Source: Phoebastria nigripes
Lineage: Eukaryota; Chordata; Aves; Procellariiformes; Diomedeidae
Reading direction: 5' to 3'
Assembly: GCA_035582835.1 (NCBI GenBank)
Contig: JAYKAV010002974.1
Location: 568,410 to 632,409, forward strand
Length of the DNA: 64,000 nt
Part shown: one piece after another, positions 49,901 to 58,045 of the stretch
How positions within the stretch are numbered: position 1 is the first letter of the stretch
Layout: the number at the start of each line of letters is the position of its first letter
Program-made: the position numbers and the translations under genes
The notes under the pieces: model-generated
Databases searched by the model: none
Told to the model about the DNA's origin: nothing
What the model saw: the letters and a program-made list of their open reading frames with translations, nothing else

Positions 49901-52900
49901 ACTTCGTTTTATGGGCAAGACTGGGAGGAAAAATCAGGAAGAGAGTTATGTTGTTTAAAGCAGTTAAATACTTCTTAGTAATTGAATTCCTAAATATATT
50001 TCTATGTTTCTGTGTCTTACCTTATCTCTAAAATAGCATAACTTAAAGCTTTCTATTTGTTTTGTTTTCCTAATGGTGGTGAGGAAAATCCTAGTGGAGG
50101 GCATTTCTACTGTGTTACACTCATTGAATTGTTTAAATGGTGTTTGCTTCCCCCCCCCCCCGCCTTGAATTGCAGACACTGGAAATGAAAAAGGTTATTA
50201 AGAGCTACAATAAAATGGCTGCAGTTCTTTTGGAATTTGAACTTATTTATCATAGAGCCTGGTGCAGGTTTGCTGACCAGGCTAGAAATGCTCTCTGTGC
50301 TTCTTTACTTGTCAGGCACCCAGAAACCAAGGTAAATATGATTTATTCTTTGTATTACTGTTGCATTGTTTAGTATTACATATGCTACTTTAACCATATC
50401 ATGGACAGACAAGCACAGCATTAAAATAATCTTAATAGGGTTAAAAAAAAGAACTACTTGAACTGGTATTTTTTTTTCCTTTTTGTGTATATTTATGGTA
50501 CAGACTTCATCATGTCTCTTCTTTGTAAGGCTCCTGCCTCATTCAGGGCATAAAAGGGGCAGTACCCACCAAATACATATCTATTATTGACTTATCTACA
50601 TCTTTTTAGATATTGTTTCGTGTTTTATTTTCTATGTTAACCAAAATTTTAGTCAAGGAAGGAATTTTTAACTAGATCATGGTCTTTTCTGTAGTGGTCA
50701 ACATCACTGTGTTGAGTATATTCCAATCATTCATTAATCTGCTTTCAAAACTGCTTGCTGAGACAGAAAATCTTACCATTCTTACTTCACAGATTATTTT
50801 TTCTGCTGTGGTGCAGAGAAATTATGGTTAAAATGTGGCATTTTTTGAACTAATGATTCCATAATGGACAACTAAAACCTAGTTTTCAAATTTATTATTT
50901 AATAGCATTTAGTGCCCCAAAAAGTGTACAGAGATTAACCTTCACAACATTTCTCCCTAGTCTACCGATGGAGAAACTGAGATGAAAAGGCAAATTCATT
51001 TCCACAGAGTGTAGCTGTGTAACTAGACTTAAACTTAGGAAGTCACAGGAGCCAAGTGATTAGGGCACAGCAAAGGAGTTACAGGAAATTGAAATCAGTG
51101 TAAGATATTGGTTGATTAATACTTAGGAAAATCCAGGTATTTTAGAGGAGGATGAAGATCTGTGTAGAAACATGGGTATCCATTTTAAAAATCTTCTCTA
51201 GTCATCTACATCTTGTTATACGTTCCAGTTATATCACACTATATGTAACCACCAAACTACTGTCTTATTTTCCATTTCTTTTTTTTTGCCCTGTACTGCT
51301 ACATGAAGGAATTAATTGTAAACTTGGACCCAGTGGTCCTGGAAGTACTTTATGAAACAAAATACCTGAAAAAAATGCATTTTGAAGTTCCAGATGTTGT
51401 CCTTGGCTTGTGTGCAGATGAAGAGCAGATTAAAAGACATCAAATGGAGTGAGTGAATGCTTTTTGGATTTGATTCTCATCTGCAAATGGAAATCCCTAG
51501 CTTTGAGTCTGTTGCATATGNTTTTGGTTTATTATAATTTTTCTCTTTGATGGAGTTTAATTGAAATTTAATTGCTTTCCCCTGCATTTCCATAGTAATA
51601 TTGGTAACATGCAGTTGTTCCTATCTCCACAAATATCTCATTACTAGAAAACACCTATATCCTTTTGTTTTGTTACTGCAACAGCTGCTCTGTAAGTAGG
51701 GCTCCTAGGTACTGCTAAGGCATCTATGCACTGTAGCATAGGGATTACACTGCAAAATATTACAGTTAACATCGAAAGCTTTTTTCTGTTAGAAAAACAA
51801 GCTGGAATTTACCACTTGATTAAGGCACAACCTAAACATTTGTATAGGTAATACATCACCTAAGTTACAATATTCTCTCTCATGTTGAATATCTGAAATA
51901 ACTTTTGTTGATGTTAAATAATTTCTTTCTGCTTCTTATAACAGTCCAATTCTGTGCTGGAAGGGATCTCTTCATTCTCAGGGATGCTGATTATTAATTC
52001 TCTAACTCTCTAAGCAAGGATGATAGGTCTTAAAAAAGTCATCCTTTGTGAGGAGTGGTTTTTAGATAGTTTTTAAATAGAAGTGGACAAAAAGGGACAA
52101 AGTTCAAAGAGTTTCATAAACACTTGAATTCAACCCCTCCTCCCTTTTTCTGTTGTTAAAGCTTTCAGTCTTTCACTCTTATAATACAACATTTTTCATT
52201 AATTATCTGTGGAGTGTTTTAGGAAAAACTAATCTTAAATTTCTAAAGTGCAAGGCAAACTCTATGTGCTACAGTCCTCTAAAAAGCAACAGCCCAACTT
52301 TTGCCATCCAAGAGAAACAAAAAAGTACAGAAAATATTTGCAATAAAAAAATATCCAAACTTACTTTCTACTCTAAAAAAGACTTCAGACTGTCTCCCCA
52401 AGCAAAGAAGGAATACTCAGAGACTGTAGATTTTTGCTTAAGCAACACTGGAAAAACAGTTCTGGGTATATTGCAAATGGGTTATCTCAGTATACAGCTT
52501 GTAACAATGATGTTTCAAGTCACGGTTTTAATCTGGCACAGAACACAGCTATTACTTTTTTTTTGCAGCAGTTCTTGCAAGGAACCCATTTTGTATCTTT
52601 GACTTCTGAGTTGCATTTGCTTCTAATTCTTGTTTATGCAGCTTCATTGTGTAGCTCCATTTTCATGGAACTGTACTGGTAAGTCTTGATTCAGGATTTG
52701 GCCTCTTTTTCTTTGGGATTTGGTGTCTTAAATGGTTTGGATCTTGCTTTTCTTATAAGCAGTGTCATTTCATACCATGTCTTGTGACATAGGAAGAAGG
52801 GAACAAAAATACCATGTTTTCAGTTTCCTGGTTTTTTTATTGTAATTAATTTTCCTTGGAAGAAAGTTTCTCTAAGTTGATCACAGTCACTTTGCTGGAG

Positions 52901-53249
52901 GTACTTATTTCCCCAGTCTGGTTCTGCTGTTAGTGGGGAGAAAGAGGCTTAGTTTGAGGTAGGAAGAGCTGGGGAGAGTTCTTATTTTTAACATGGGGTC
53001 AGAACTCACAAATCTTATTAACAGAAAACATGTCCAAACTTCTGTGTGTTTCAAATATCTGAATTAAGCACATTCTAAACATGATCATGTCTTGCAGCCT
53101 CCAGAATCTATTGATCAATTACAAAGAGCGTCTGAATGGGATTCCTGTTATGCTGAAACCACTGATGAAACCATTCATAGGACAAGTTGAGGATGCCCTT
53201 ACTCCGGGCCTGATGCAGCTGTCATGGACTTCTTTGAGCATCAATAAAT
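22738..53249 (+). CDS. DNAH8-like: Axonemal dynein heavy chain, DNAH5/DNAH8-like: N-terminal tail part of gene
   Basis: This is the spliced plus-strand span; twenty exons are listed separately. They join with compatible phases to 882 codons plus one base, an N-terminal fraction of a family whose members exceed 4500 residues. The product would be an outer-arm axonemal dynein heavy chain, a microtubule motor of cilia and sperm flagella. Only the DHC_N1 tail (intermediate-chain binding, dimerisation) is encoded here. Diagnostic stretches include [57 protein letters not shown] and [16 protein letters not shown]. The segment [18 protein letters not shown] and the closing LSWTSLSIN resemble DNAH8 more than DNAH5 as I remember them. 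No in-frame stop was found. The next exon, expected to continue SINKY, is not seen before the CR1 at 54745. The paralogue assignment is inference. Confidence 0.88.
23156..23575. repeat. 420-bp exact duplicate, copy 1
   Basis: From the TA microsatellite (TATATATGTATTTACAGG) to CTTTCATGTAAGA this block is, by eye, identical to 29245-29664. Its right edge is an n. It includes the minus-strand CR1 fragment and the hairpin. Confidence 0.9.
23369..23575 (-). mobile_element. CR1 fragment, opposite strand, containing a 27-bp inverted repeat
   Basis: Reverse-strand reading gives [18 protein letters not shown] then [16 protein letters not shown], the CR1 segment also present on the plus strand from 23577. 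The two copies are head to head across the n at 23576 and identical over about 100 bp. An unusual hairpin (arms 23449-23475 and 23522-23548) lies within it. Confidence 0.85.
23577..25601 (+). mobile_element. CR1 LINE, 5'-truncated, interrupted by a solo LTR
   Basis: Decayed reverse transcriptase and C-terminal ORF2 motifs are present in CR1 order: [45 protein letters not shown], then after the insertion [14 protein letters not shown] text, [18 protein letters not shown] and [17 protein letters not shown]. It ends in the avian CR1 tail ATTCTATGATTCTG near 25600. Frames are broken by stops and indels, so it is inactive. It lies in dynein intron 1. Confidence 0.92.
24013..24511. mobile_element. 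Solo LTR of an endogenous retrovirus nested in CR1
   Basis: A 499-bp block interrupts the CR1. It begins TGTTGGGAAATT and ends AATTTCCCCTTCA, giving imperfect terminal inverted repeats with TG...CA ends. It is flanked on both sides by CTCC (24009-24012 and 24512-24515), a 4-bp target-site duplication. Removing the block and one CTCC restores continuous CR1 sequence. There is no internal retroviral coding sequence, so it is a solo LTR. Its family is not identified. Confidence 0.82.
26733..26833 (+). CDS. DNAH8-like: Dynein exon 2 (residues 55-88), GC donor
   Basis: The acceptor TCTTTTAACTAG is followed by 101 nt that convert phase 1 to phase 0 and read (D)[16 protein letters not shown], then [17 protein letters not shown]. 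This is exactly the phase change needed between exons 1 and 3. The donor is CCG|GCAAGT, the usual form of a GC-AG intron. The sequence is not conserved enough for me to confirm by family memory. Confidence 0.6.
28327..28515 (+). CDS. DNAH8-like: Dynein exon 3 (residues 89-151)
   Basis: Acceptor TTTTCTAG, 63 codons in phase 0, donor AAG|GTAAAT. The reading [20 protein letters not shown], then [17 protein letters not shown], then [12 protein letters not shown] aligns with the N-terminal region of DNAH8-type chains. Confidence 0.93.
28615..28689 (+). CDS. DNAH8-like: Dynein exon 4 (residues 152-176)
   Basis: Acceptor TTTGTTTTTTAG, 25 codons [15 protein letters not shown] then [10 protein letters not shown], donor CAG|GTATGT. 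The FFYQDV motif is characteristic of the DNAH5/DNAH8 N-terminus. Confidence 0.95.
29149..29243. repeat. 95-bp direct duplicate, copy 1
   Basis: CTTTCTAAATTAAGGTGG through CTAAGGTAGTTG is identical to 29922-30016. Copy 1 stops exactly at the n at 29244, while copy 2 continues into TTGTCCCCAAG. Confidence 0.92.
29245..29664. repeat. 420-bp exact duplicate, copy 2
   Basis: Same sequence as 23156-23575, with its left edge at the n at 29244. To the right it continues into unique sequence (AAATACAGCAACTTGGG) instead of the inverted CR1. It includes the CR1 fragment on the minus strand at about 29458-29662. Confidence 0.9.
29922..30016. repeat. 95-bp direct duplicate, copy 2
   Basis: Identical to 29149-29243. 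Together with the 420-bp duplication it brackets 29245-29921, suggesting overlapping contig ends or an alternative allele retained by the assembler. Confidence 0.92.
30870..30926 (+). repeat. Ancient L3/CR1-type 3' tail relic
   Basis: CTGGCCTGGGCAGACCGTTG followed by GCCTGACCTAGTAGGC and GTTCTTA resembles the old amniote LINE tail (...GGTCTGACCCAGT...GTTCTTATG). It lies in dynein intron 4. Confidence 0.5.
31804..31890 (+). CDS. DNAH8-like: Dynein exon 5 (residues 177-205)
   Basis: Acceptor AATTGCTAG, 29 codons [18 protein letters not shown] then [11 protein letters not shown], donor GAG|GTATGG. It occupies the variable linker before the conserved TGTCAFFLR segment; the KKLFIT part parallels the KKxKVFVT of DNAH5. 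Phase 0 at both ends. Confidence 0.82.
33065..33122 (+). repeat. Ancient L3/CR1-type 3' tail relic
   Basis: GATACTGGACTGGTCTGCCC followed by AGAGGGCATTTTTTAC and TTCTTATGTC has the same layout as the relic at 30870-30926. It lies in dynein intron 5. Confidence 0.5.
33310..33381 (+). CDS. DNAH8-like: Dynein exon 6 (residues 206-229)
   Basis: Acceptor CTTTTTACAG, 24 codons [16 protein letters not shown] then ITASSISQ, donor CAG|GTCAGA. It matches the conserved tail segment GVCVFFxR...ITxxxIxQ of the family. Confidence 0.93.
35621..35860 (-). mobile_element. CR1 LINE 3'-end fragment
   Basis: Minus-strand reading gives [19 protein letters not shown] then [17 protein letters not shown], followed by the CR1 tail; on the plus strand this appears as the AGAATAGAATAGAAT start. 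It is 5'-truncated and lies in dynein intron 6. Confidence 0.9.
36273..36374 (+). CDS. DNAH8-like: Dynein exon 7 (residues 230-263)
   Basis: Acceptor TTCTTCCCGAAG, 34 codons [18 protein letters not shown] then [16 protein letters not shown], donor CAG|GTAATC. CTNGN and IPALKS are family hallmarks. Confidence 0.94.
37299..37485 (+). CDS. DNAH8-like: Dynein exon 8 (residues 264-325)
   Basis: Acceptor AAATAATCAG after a T tract. The reading is [18 protein letters not shown] through [17 protein letters not shown] to NPSDYITA, leaving phase 1 at GCAG|GTGAGT. Confidence 0.95.
38680..38845 (+). CDS. DNAH8-like: Dynein exon 9 (residues 326-380)
   Basis: Acceptor TATGATTTTGAAG. The reading is (G)[18 protein letters not shown], then [18 protein letters not shown], then [18 protein letters not shown], phase 2 at AG|GTTAAA. 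VESEQ.RREA...ELEHW is close to DNAH8. Confidence 0.96.
38955..39048 (+). CDS. DNAH8-like: Dynein exon 10 (residues 381-412)
   Basis: Only 109 nt after exon 9. Acceptor TTTCTTCAAAG; reading (S)[17 protein letters not shown] then [14 protein letters not shown]; donor CTG|GTAATT, phase 0. Confidence 0.95.
40215..40313 (+). CDS. DNAH8-like: Dynein exon 11 (residues 413-445)
   Basis: Acceptor TCTCCTTTCAG; reading [18 protein letters not shown] then [15 protein letters not shown]; donor CCT|GTAAGT. NEAKDNV.YLYTL is strongly conserved in the family. Confidence 0.96.
41699..41880 (+). CDS. DNAH8-like: Dynein exon 12 (residues 446-505)
   Basis: Acceptor TTCCTGTTGTAG; reading [18 protein letters not shown], then [18 protein letters not shown], then [16 protein letters not shown], then VSKIWDLD; phase 2 at AG|GTGATA. 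Confidence 0.97.
42560..42700. repeat. Ancient LINE-tail-like relic with an internal 27-bp duplication
   Basis: Text such as AAGGAGCTTGCAATCTAAAA resembles the 3' region of old L2/L3-type LINEs. A piece around AAGAGCTTGCAATCT is duplicated in tandem. The family call is from memory and approximate. Confidence 0.45.
44201..44320 (+). CDS. DNAH8-like: Dynein exon 13 (residues 506-545)
   Basis: Acceptor TTTTTTCCTCAG; reading (R)[18 protein letters not shown], then [18 protein letters not shown], then FEF; phase 2 at AG|GTAAAT. Confidence 0.95.
45019..45220 (+). CDS. DNAH8-like: Dynein exon 14 (residues 546-613)
   Basis: Acceptor TTTTTATTGTTAG; reading (S)[17 protein letters not shown], then [18 protein letters not shown], and on to [11 protein letters not shown]; donor GAG|GTATAT, phase 0. 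YIFGKF is a family hallmark. Confidence 0.97.
46162..46205. repeat. 22-bp tandem duplication
   Basis: The unit AAATTATTACAGATAAATAC plus CC occurs twice in exact succession (46162-46183, 46184-46205), immediately before the minisatellite region. Confidence 0.92.
46200..47140. repeat. Degenerate minisatellite, about 60-bp unit with CCAGTAGCTGGTCTTA core
   Basis: Variants of the core recur at 46481, 46543, 46588, 46651 and 46712, and more loosely to about 47090, spaced roughly 45-63 bp. CA-rich spacers (ACACACAC) lie between some cores. Another copy (CTGTTGCTGGTATGTAG) appears after the CR1 at about 47480, so the array was split by that insertion. It lies in dynein intron 14. Confidence 0.65.
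47141..47440 (-). mobile_element. CR1 LINE 3'-end fragment inserted in a minisatellite
   Basis: It begins with ATAGAATCATAGAATGATTT, the reverse complement of the CR1 3' end, and continues with GGTTGAAAGGGACC and VSHWNRLP-type coding remnants in reverse. Two n positions occur inside. Minisatellite-like text is present on both sides. Confidence 0.9.
48247..48342 (+). CDS. DNAH8-like: Dynein exon 15 (residues 614-645)
   Basis: Acceptor CCCTTTTCTAG; reading [18 protein letters not shown] then [14 protein letters not shown]; donor ACT|GTAAGT. It continues the coiled tail after a 3-kb intron that holds the minisatellite and a CR1. Confidence 0.94.
49093..49266 (+). CDS. DNAH8-like: Dynein exon 16 (residues 646-703)
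   Basis: Acceptor CTCCTTTTTAG; reading [18 protein letters not shown], then [18 protein letters not shown], then [18 protein letters not shown], then NIPP; donor CCA|GTAAGA. Confidence 0.96.
49363..49452 (+). CDS. DNAH8-like: Dynein exon 17 (residues 704-733)
   Basis: It starts 97 nt after exon 16. Acceptor TATGTTTTAG; reading [17 protein letters not shown] then [13 protein letters not shown]; donor AAG|GTTGGA. Confidence 0.95.
50176..50331 (+). CDS. DNAH8-like: Dynein exon 18 (residues 734-785)
   Basis: The acceptor CGCCTTGAATTGCAG is preceded by a run of 12 C (50150-50161). The reading is [18 protein letters not shown], then [18 protein letters not shown], then [16 protein letters not shown]; donor AAG|GTAAAT. 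Confidence 0.97.
50905..51055 (-). repeat. MIR-like SINE relic
   Basis: GATGGAGAAACTGAGATGAA, then CACAGAGTGTAGCTGTGTAA with ACTTAGGAAGTCA, resembles the reverse complement of the MIR/CORE-SINE body (GATGAGGAAACTGAGGC...CACACAGCTAGTAA). It lies in dynein intron 18. Confidence 0.55.
51309..51448 (+). CDS. DNAH8-like: Dynein exon 19 (residues 786-831)
   Basis: The acceptor ATGAAG follows a pyrimidine tract about 20 nt upstream. The reading is [18 protein letters not shown], then [18 protein letters not shown], then [10 protein letters not shown]; phase 2 at GA|GTGAGT. Confidence 0.95.
53098..53249 (+). CDS. DNAH8-like: Dynein exon 20 (residues 832-882), last plus-strand dynein exon found
   Basis: Acceptor ATGTCTTGCAG; reading (D)[17 protein letters not shown], then [18 protein letters not shown], then [15 protein letters not shown]; phase 1 at T|GTATGT. 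The expected next exon should begin with AC or AT to complete a Tyr-type codon; none is recognisable before 54745. Confidence 0.95.
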
Positions 53250-54744
53250 GTATGTAGTAGGAGAAGAAGTGGTGAACTGTTGATGCTGTTAGGTGGTACC
53301 TGCCAGATATTTCCTTGTCAGTTTTAGGAAGAGCACTCCATCTAGATGAGGGGAAAACACGCTTGTAAATCAGTTTTCAGTTGAGGTAGACTGATGTTAG
53401 GCTTTCACTTTTCCTCTTCAAGATGAAAAGCAGCAAGATAAACAGGAGCAGATGCAGCCTAAATCTGAAAGTGAAATGGGGCATGGGTTTGTGCAGCTGT
53501 TCATTTGTGACTCTGCCATGTGGCACTGGTGCACGGGGCTCTGACCAGTGCTTAAGGCAGGGCTGGTCACCTTTTAGCTTTACTTGACCTTTGCCTGACC
53601 AGAGCACAAAAAAACAATGGCAAGTGGTTTTTTATGTTTGTGTTACAGCTCTAAAATGAATTTTTGTGTTTGGTTTGCATAGTTTAGTAACACATCATAA
53701 GGAAGTTCTTTACAATATTATTTATTTATTTATTCATTTAGGTACTCTCTGCACTATGTTAAGTATCTGAATAGCTATAATTCAGGTTTTAATGGTTCTT
53801 TGGATCAGCATTTGCTTTGGTGGAAACTGGCCTTTTTTGACAAGATAGAGGTTATGCAGCAAGAGTATCTGGGCAACCTGCTGTTTCCTGCTGCTGCAGC
53901 TGAAATGGAATCACTCCTAGAAAGGAATGCTTTTCTTGAGTGTATGCATCATATCTTTCTGAAGATGTGCAATGTCTAACATGCCCAGAATNCATGTTGG
54001 ACACTTATAAATTAGCCATTGGTGCAGTGTATGCAAAATAACTCTGACCTGCCAGCGATGTGCTGAACTCACTATACATGAGCTTAATGTCTTAAGTGCC
54101 TTATTTCCATCTAATATGTAGAAGTATGGGGGCCCATGGTTGCCTTCTAGACTAAAACTCAGGAGGCAAGGTGAAAAAATGGATTTAGGACTACCTAATT
54201 TATATATAAAAAAAAAAAAAGCTAAGGAATTCATTGGATTATTTGTCCGTTTTAGTCAATAAAAAAGACAAGCTTCATCATTAACTTCCTAATAGGAATC
54301 AATTATGTTTTCCACTTAAAGCATCAGCACTTGGACACCACTGTCACACTGGCATGTCTCAGATATCATAGTGATTTCTTTCTACATACAGTAAGAAAGA
54401 GTATTGGTGATTCAAATGATACTGTCTGGTAATAACGAATACAAAGATAAAGGGTGTCAGGTACATATTTCTTTCTTCTTTGCAATGAAAAGTATGAAAG
54501 ACAGGGAGGGAATTTATCCAGTCTATTCAGAAACAGTCGTTTTTACCTAGTTTAATAAACACATCTGTTAAAGCACTCAGTTTATCTCTTTCCAAAATAA
54601 GTTAGGTCATACACATGAAAGAAGACATCTAGTGGTTTAACCAGTATGTCATCTTGGCTGGGGGAATTTTAGCCATTGAATTTATAAGTTAATTACAATT
54701 ATAAAAGTGGATTTCACTGCGTATATATGTAGGAGGACCAAAAT

Positions 54745-56082
54745 AATTTTTGGACAGTTGTATCCCTTTTAAAAAGGGAAAAAAGGAAGACCTGGGGAAC
54801 TACAGAGCAGTCAGTCTCACCTCTGTGCCTGGGAAGATCATGGAACAGATCCTCCTGGAAGCTATGCTAAGGCACATGGAGGNCAGGGAGGTGNTNCGAG
54901 ACANCCAGCATGGCTTCACCAAGGGCAAGTCCTGCCTGACTAACCTAGTGGCCTTCTATGATGGAGTGACTACATCAGTGGACATGGGAAAAGCTACAGA
55001 TGTCGTCTATCTGGACCTCTGTAAGGCCTTTGACATGGTCCCCCACAACATCCTTCTCTCTAAACTGGAGAGGTATGGATTTAATGGGTGGACTGTCTGG
55101 TGGGTGAGGAATTGGTTTGATGGTTGCATCCAGAGGGTAGTGGTCAATGGCTCAATGTCCAGATGAGGGACCAGTACTGTTTAATATCTTCATCAATGAC
55201 ATAGACGGTGGGATCGAGTGCACCCTCAGCAAGTTTGCAGATGACACCAAGCTGAGTAGTGCGGTTGACATGCCTGAGGGACGGGATGCCGCCCGGAGGG
55301 ACCTGGGCAAGCTGGAGAAGTGGGCCTGTGTGAACCTCATGAGGTTCAACAAAGCCAAGTGCAAGGTCCTGCACCTGGGTCGGGGCAACCCCCAGTATCA
55401 ATACAGGCTGGGGGATGAAGGGATTGAGAGCAGCCCTGCCAAGAAGGACTTGGGGTTACTGGTGGATGAAAAGCTGGACGTGAGCCAGCAATGTGCGCTC
55501 GCAGCCCAGAAGGCCAACCGTATCCTGGGCTGCATCAAAAGAAGTGTGGCCAGCAGGTCGAGGGAGGTGATTCTGCCCCTCTCCTGTGCTCTGGTGAGAC
55601 CCCACCTGGAGTACTGNGTCCAGCTCTGGAGCCCTCAGCATAAGAAAGACANGGACCTGTTGGAGAGGGTCCAGAGGAGGGCCACAAAAATGATGAGAGG
55701 GATGGAACGTCTCTGCTATGAAGAAAGGCTGAGAGAGTTGNGGTTNTTCAGCCTGGAGAAGAGAAGGCTTCGGGGAGACCTTATTGCAGCCTTTCAGTAT
55801 TTCAAGGGGGCTCATAAGAAAGATGGCAGCAAACGTTTTAGCAGGGCCTGTTGCGACAGGTCAAGGGGGAATGGTTTTAAACTAAAAGAGGGTAGATTTA
55901 CACTAGACATAAGGAAGAAATTTTTTACGCTGAGGGTGGTGAAACACTGGCACAGGTTGCCCAGAGAGGTGGTAGATGCCCCATCCCTGGAAACATTCAA
56001 GGTCAGGTTGGACGAGGCTCTGAGCAACCTGATCTAGTTGAAGGTCCCTTCCAACCCAAACTATTCTATGATTCCATGAATA
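54745..56082 (+). mobile_element. CR1 LINE, 5'-truncated, relatively long
   Basis: It carries ORF2 from the reverse transcriptase core ([52 protein letters not shown]), then [21 protein letters not shown]-type motifs, and runs to RLPREVVDAPSLETFK and the tail ATTCTATGATTCCATG. The frame breaks near 55160, where the segment before NIFIND (the QGSVLGP part in CR1) is partly deleted. Eight n positions occur between 54883 and 55746. It separates the two oppositely oriented dynein parts. Confidence 0.93.
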
Positions 56083-57877
56083 CAGAACTATTCAAAAAAC
56101 ACACTTGTGTTTTATTCATTATGGCATTTCAGAATCTTTACATGGTAACAGTAATATTCCACAGTACATAAATGAGAACTATCTTTGAAAAAGAAGAGGT
56201 TATTTAGTGGGATTATTTTTGTTAGTTAAACTGTCAGATGCTGGGTGCAATTTGCAACTCTACCATACCAGTTTCACGTTAAAGTCTGGGGTTTTTGCAA
56301 TTCATGAATTAATAGTACAGAGAGTAAAGGTCTTAAATAACACTCTGTTGTAAGTTCTTTATTTTGATATATACTGATACCTTGCTCAATGCTGAAGATT
56401 ACTTCAGATTAATTAAGATTACTACCTGCAGTGTCTTTACTTTTTCATGAAACCAGCTGCTTATATCTGGAAATTTCTTTTCCACTGGGTGTAGTAAAGC
56501 AAAATTCTACAGAAGGTGAAAGCAGAAGAGAATAGTTGTGAAGGCAGTTAACTTTCACTCCTAACCTTAAATGAGATCAAATATCTACTGGCATTACGCT
56601 CCCTTGGGTAAGGAACATACTCAGCCATATAGAACAGACACAGGGTAAGCAACTCCCAAGAATCGGCTCCAATTATTTTAGGGACAGGAATGGCAGCTGA
56701 AGGCTGGAGGTTGTCAGTATCTGGCCAAAATCCAGTATGCAGAATATCAAGACCACCACCCAGACCCTGCCTCTTCACTCTGCTAAAATAGTTCTCCAGC
56801 TGGTGCCAGGAACAGAAGTTGACATTACACCGGCATGCATGTTGGCATCAACAGCTAAGCTGAAAAAGTAGTATTAATGGCTGCTGGCATTGGTACAACT
56901 CACTTTATGTCAGGGCTCAGAAAACACATGGGTGAGGGACACAAAATGGCTCCAGATTTTAAGAAAGCCAAAGGTCAATTTAGGCCAGTGTTTTTCAGTT
57001 ATTTTCAAATTCAAGACCTCTGCAAATCATCCACTGGAGGTACAGATGCCTGCATGGCAAATTCAGCTGTCCCAACAGTAGATCAGTTTTATTTAGCTGC
57101 CTCTCATTGATCAAAGAGTCTACAGATTCCCCTGGAAATCACAGACATCATGCTGAAAACGACTACACTTGCATTTTTTCAAATAAGGGATGCCAAGTTT
57201 GGTATGACATCTGGGTTTGTTCAGCCTTTTAATTATTGGCTCTTCTGTAGTAAGTTATTAATTTTTTAACTGTCATATGATTAACATGCACCATTTTATA
57301 ATATGGAAAGCATGTGTTTGTTAATTTAATAGCAATGCTGTTATTATTTTCTTCTACAGAAAGAAAAATATGTCATTTTCAGTGAAGGAATTAAGAGATC
57401 AGATAATAAACACTAAATTTACCCTCTGAAAAATTACCCTGTGTAAAGAAGGAAGTTCTTTATTTCTCCTCAGTTTGGCTTGTGAAGAAAGTCTGTGCAA
57501 GAAGGGTGTACAAAAGATCAGTTCACACATGGCACCACTGACAAAGCACAGGGAAATAAAAAATCCTCCAAGGATCAATATTTTCTTAGCAAAATCTCCA
57601 GTTTGACTTCTCAAAGAAAAGAAAGCATATGAAAGAGCATTGCCCTTGTGGCCATGGCTAGCAAAGTTTAAAAGAACCCTTTATACTAACGTATAGATAC
57701 TTACGTTTTTTTGCTTGTAGGCCTTGTGAGTACTGGCAAAATGCCTCAGTAAGAATGCTAGCATGTAATCTGAAGAAAAATCGTATTACTCCTACACTTC
57801 AATTTAACATTTGCGCCAATGTCAATTATTGCAATGTTATCATACAAAGATATTACATGTTTTTCCATTCCACCTAC
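56083..57877. other. Interval between CR1 and inverted dynein exon C
   Basis: No dynein exon downstream of exon C is recognised on the minus strand. A 76-codon open frame on the minus strand (56548-56778) has no recognised relative. Confidence 0.5.
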
Positions 57878-58045
57878 CTTAATCATAACTGTTTTTGCTG
57901 TTCCCTGTTCCCCAATTAGCAGAACAGCTTTTCCTTGCCTCATGATGGTGTGCATTAGAAAGTCTGTTCGGACACTGTCTACATTTGGAACTAGAATGGA
58001 AGTATATTCTGGTACTGAATCTTTAGGGTAGATATATTCAGGGAC
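57878..58045 (-). CDS. DNAH8-like: Inverted dynein exon C (AAA3 Walker A)
   Basis: Acceptor CTTATGCAG, 56 codons [18 protein letters not shown], then [17 protein letters not shown], then [17 protein letters not shown], then VMIK, donor [17 protein letters not shown] is the AAA3 nucleotide-binding P-loop of axonemal dyneins. Confidence 0.97.

Noticed and set aside
52153..52602. 149-codon open frame on the plus strand in dynein intron 19
   Set aside because: No family resemblance, and the dynein phases join exon 19 to exon 20 without it.
53741..53992. Possible plus-strand dynein exon 21 after ATTCATTTAG
   Set aside because: The reading in the required phase does not resemble the expected Tyr-initial tail segment.
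1121..55746. Every n read as an assembly gap of unknown size
   Set aside because: The n at 1121 is one base inside an intact codon of EXOC3, and several n in the CR1 at 54883-55746 also preserve frame; only some n (23576, 29244) coincide with structural seams.
56548..56778. 76-codon minus-strand open frame between CR1 and the inverted dynein exons
   Set aside because: It does not match the expected next dynein exon (family text beginning GYMSKYDP) and has no clear splice sites; I could not assign it.
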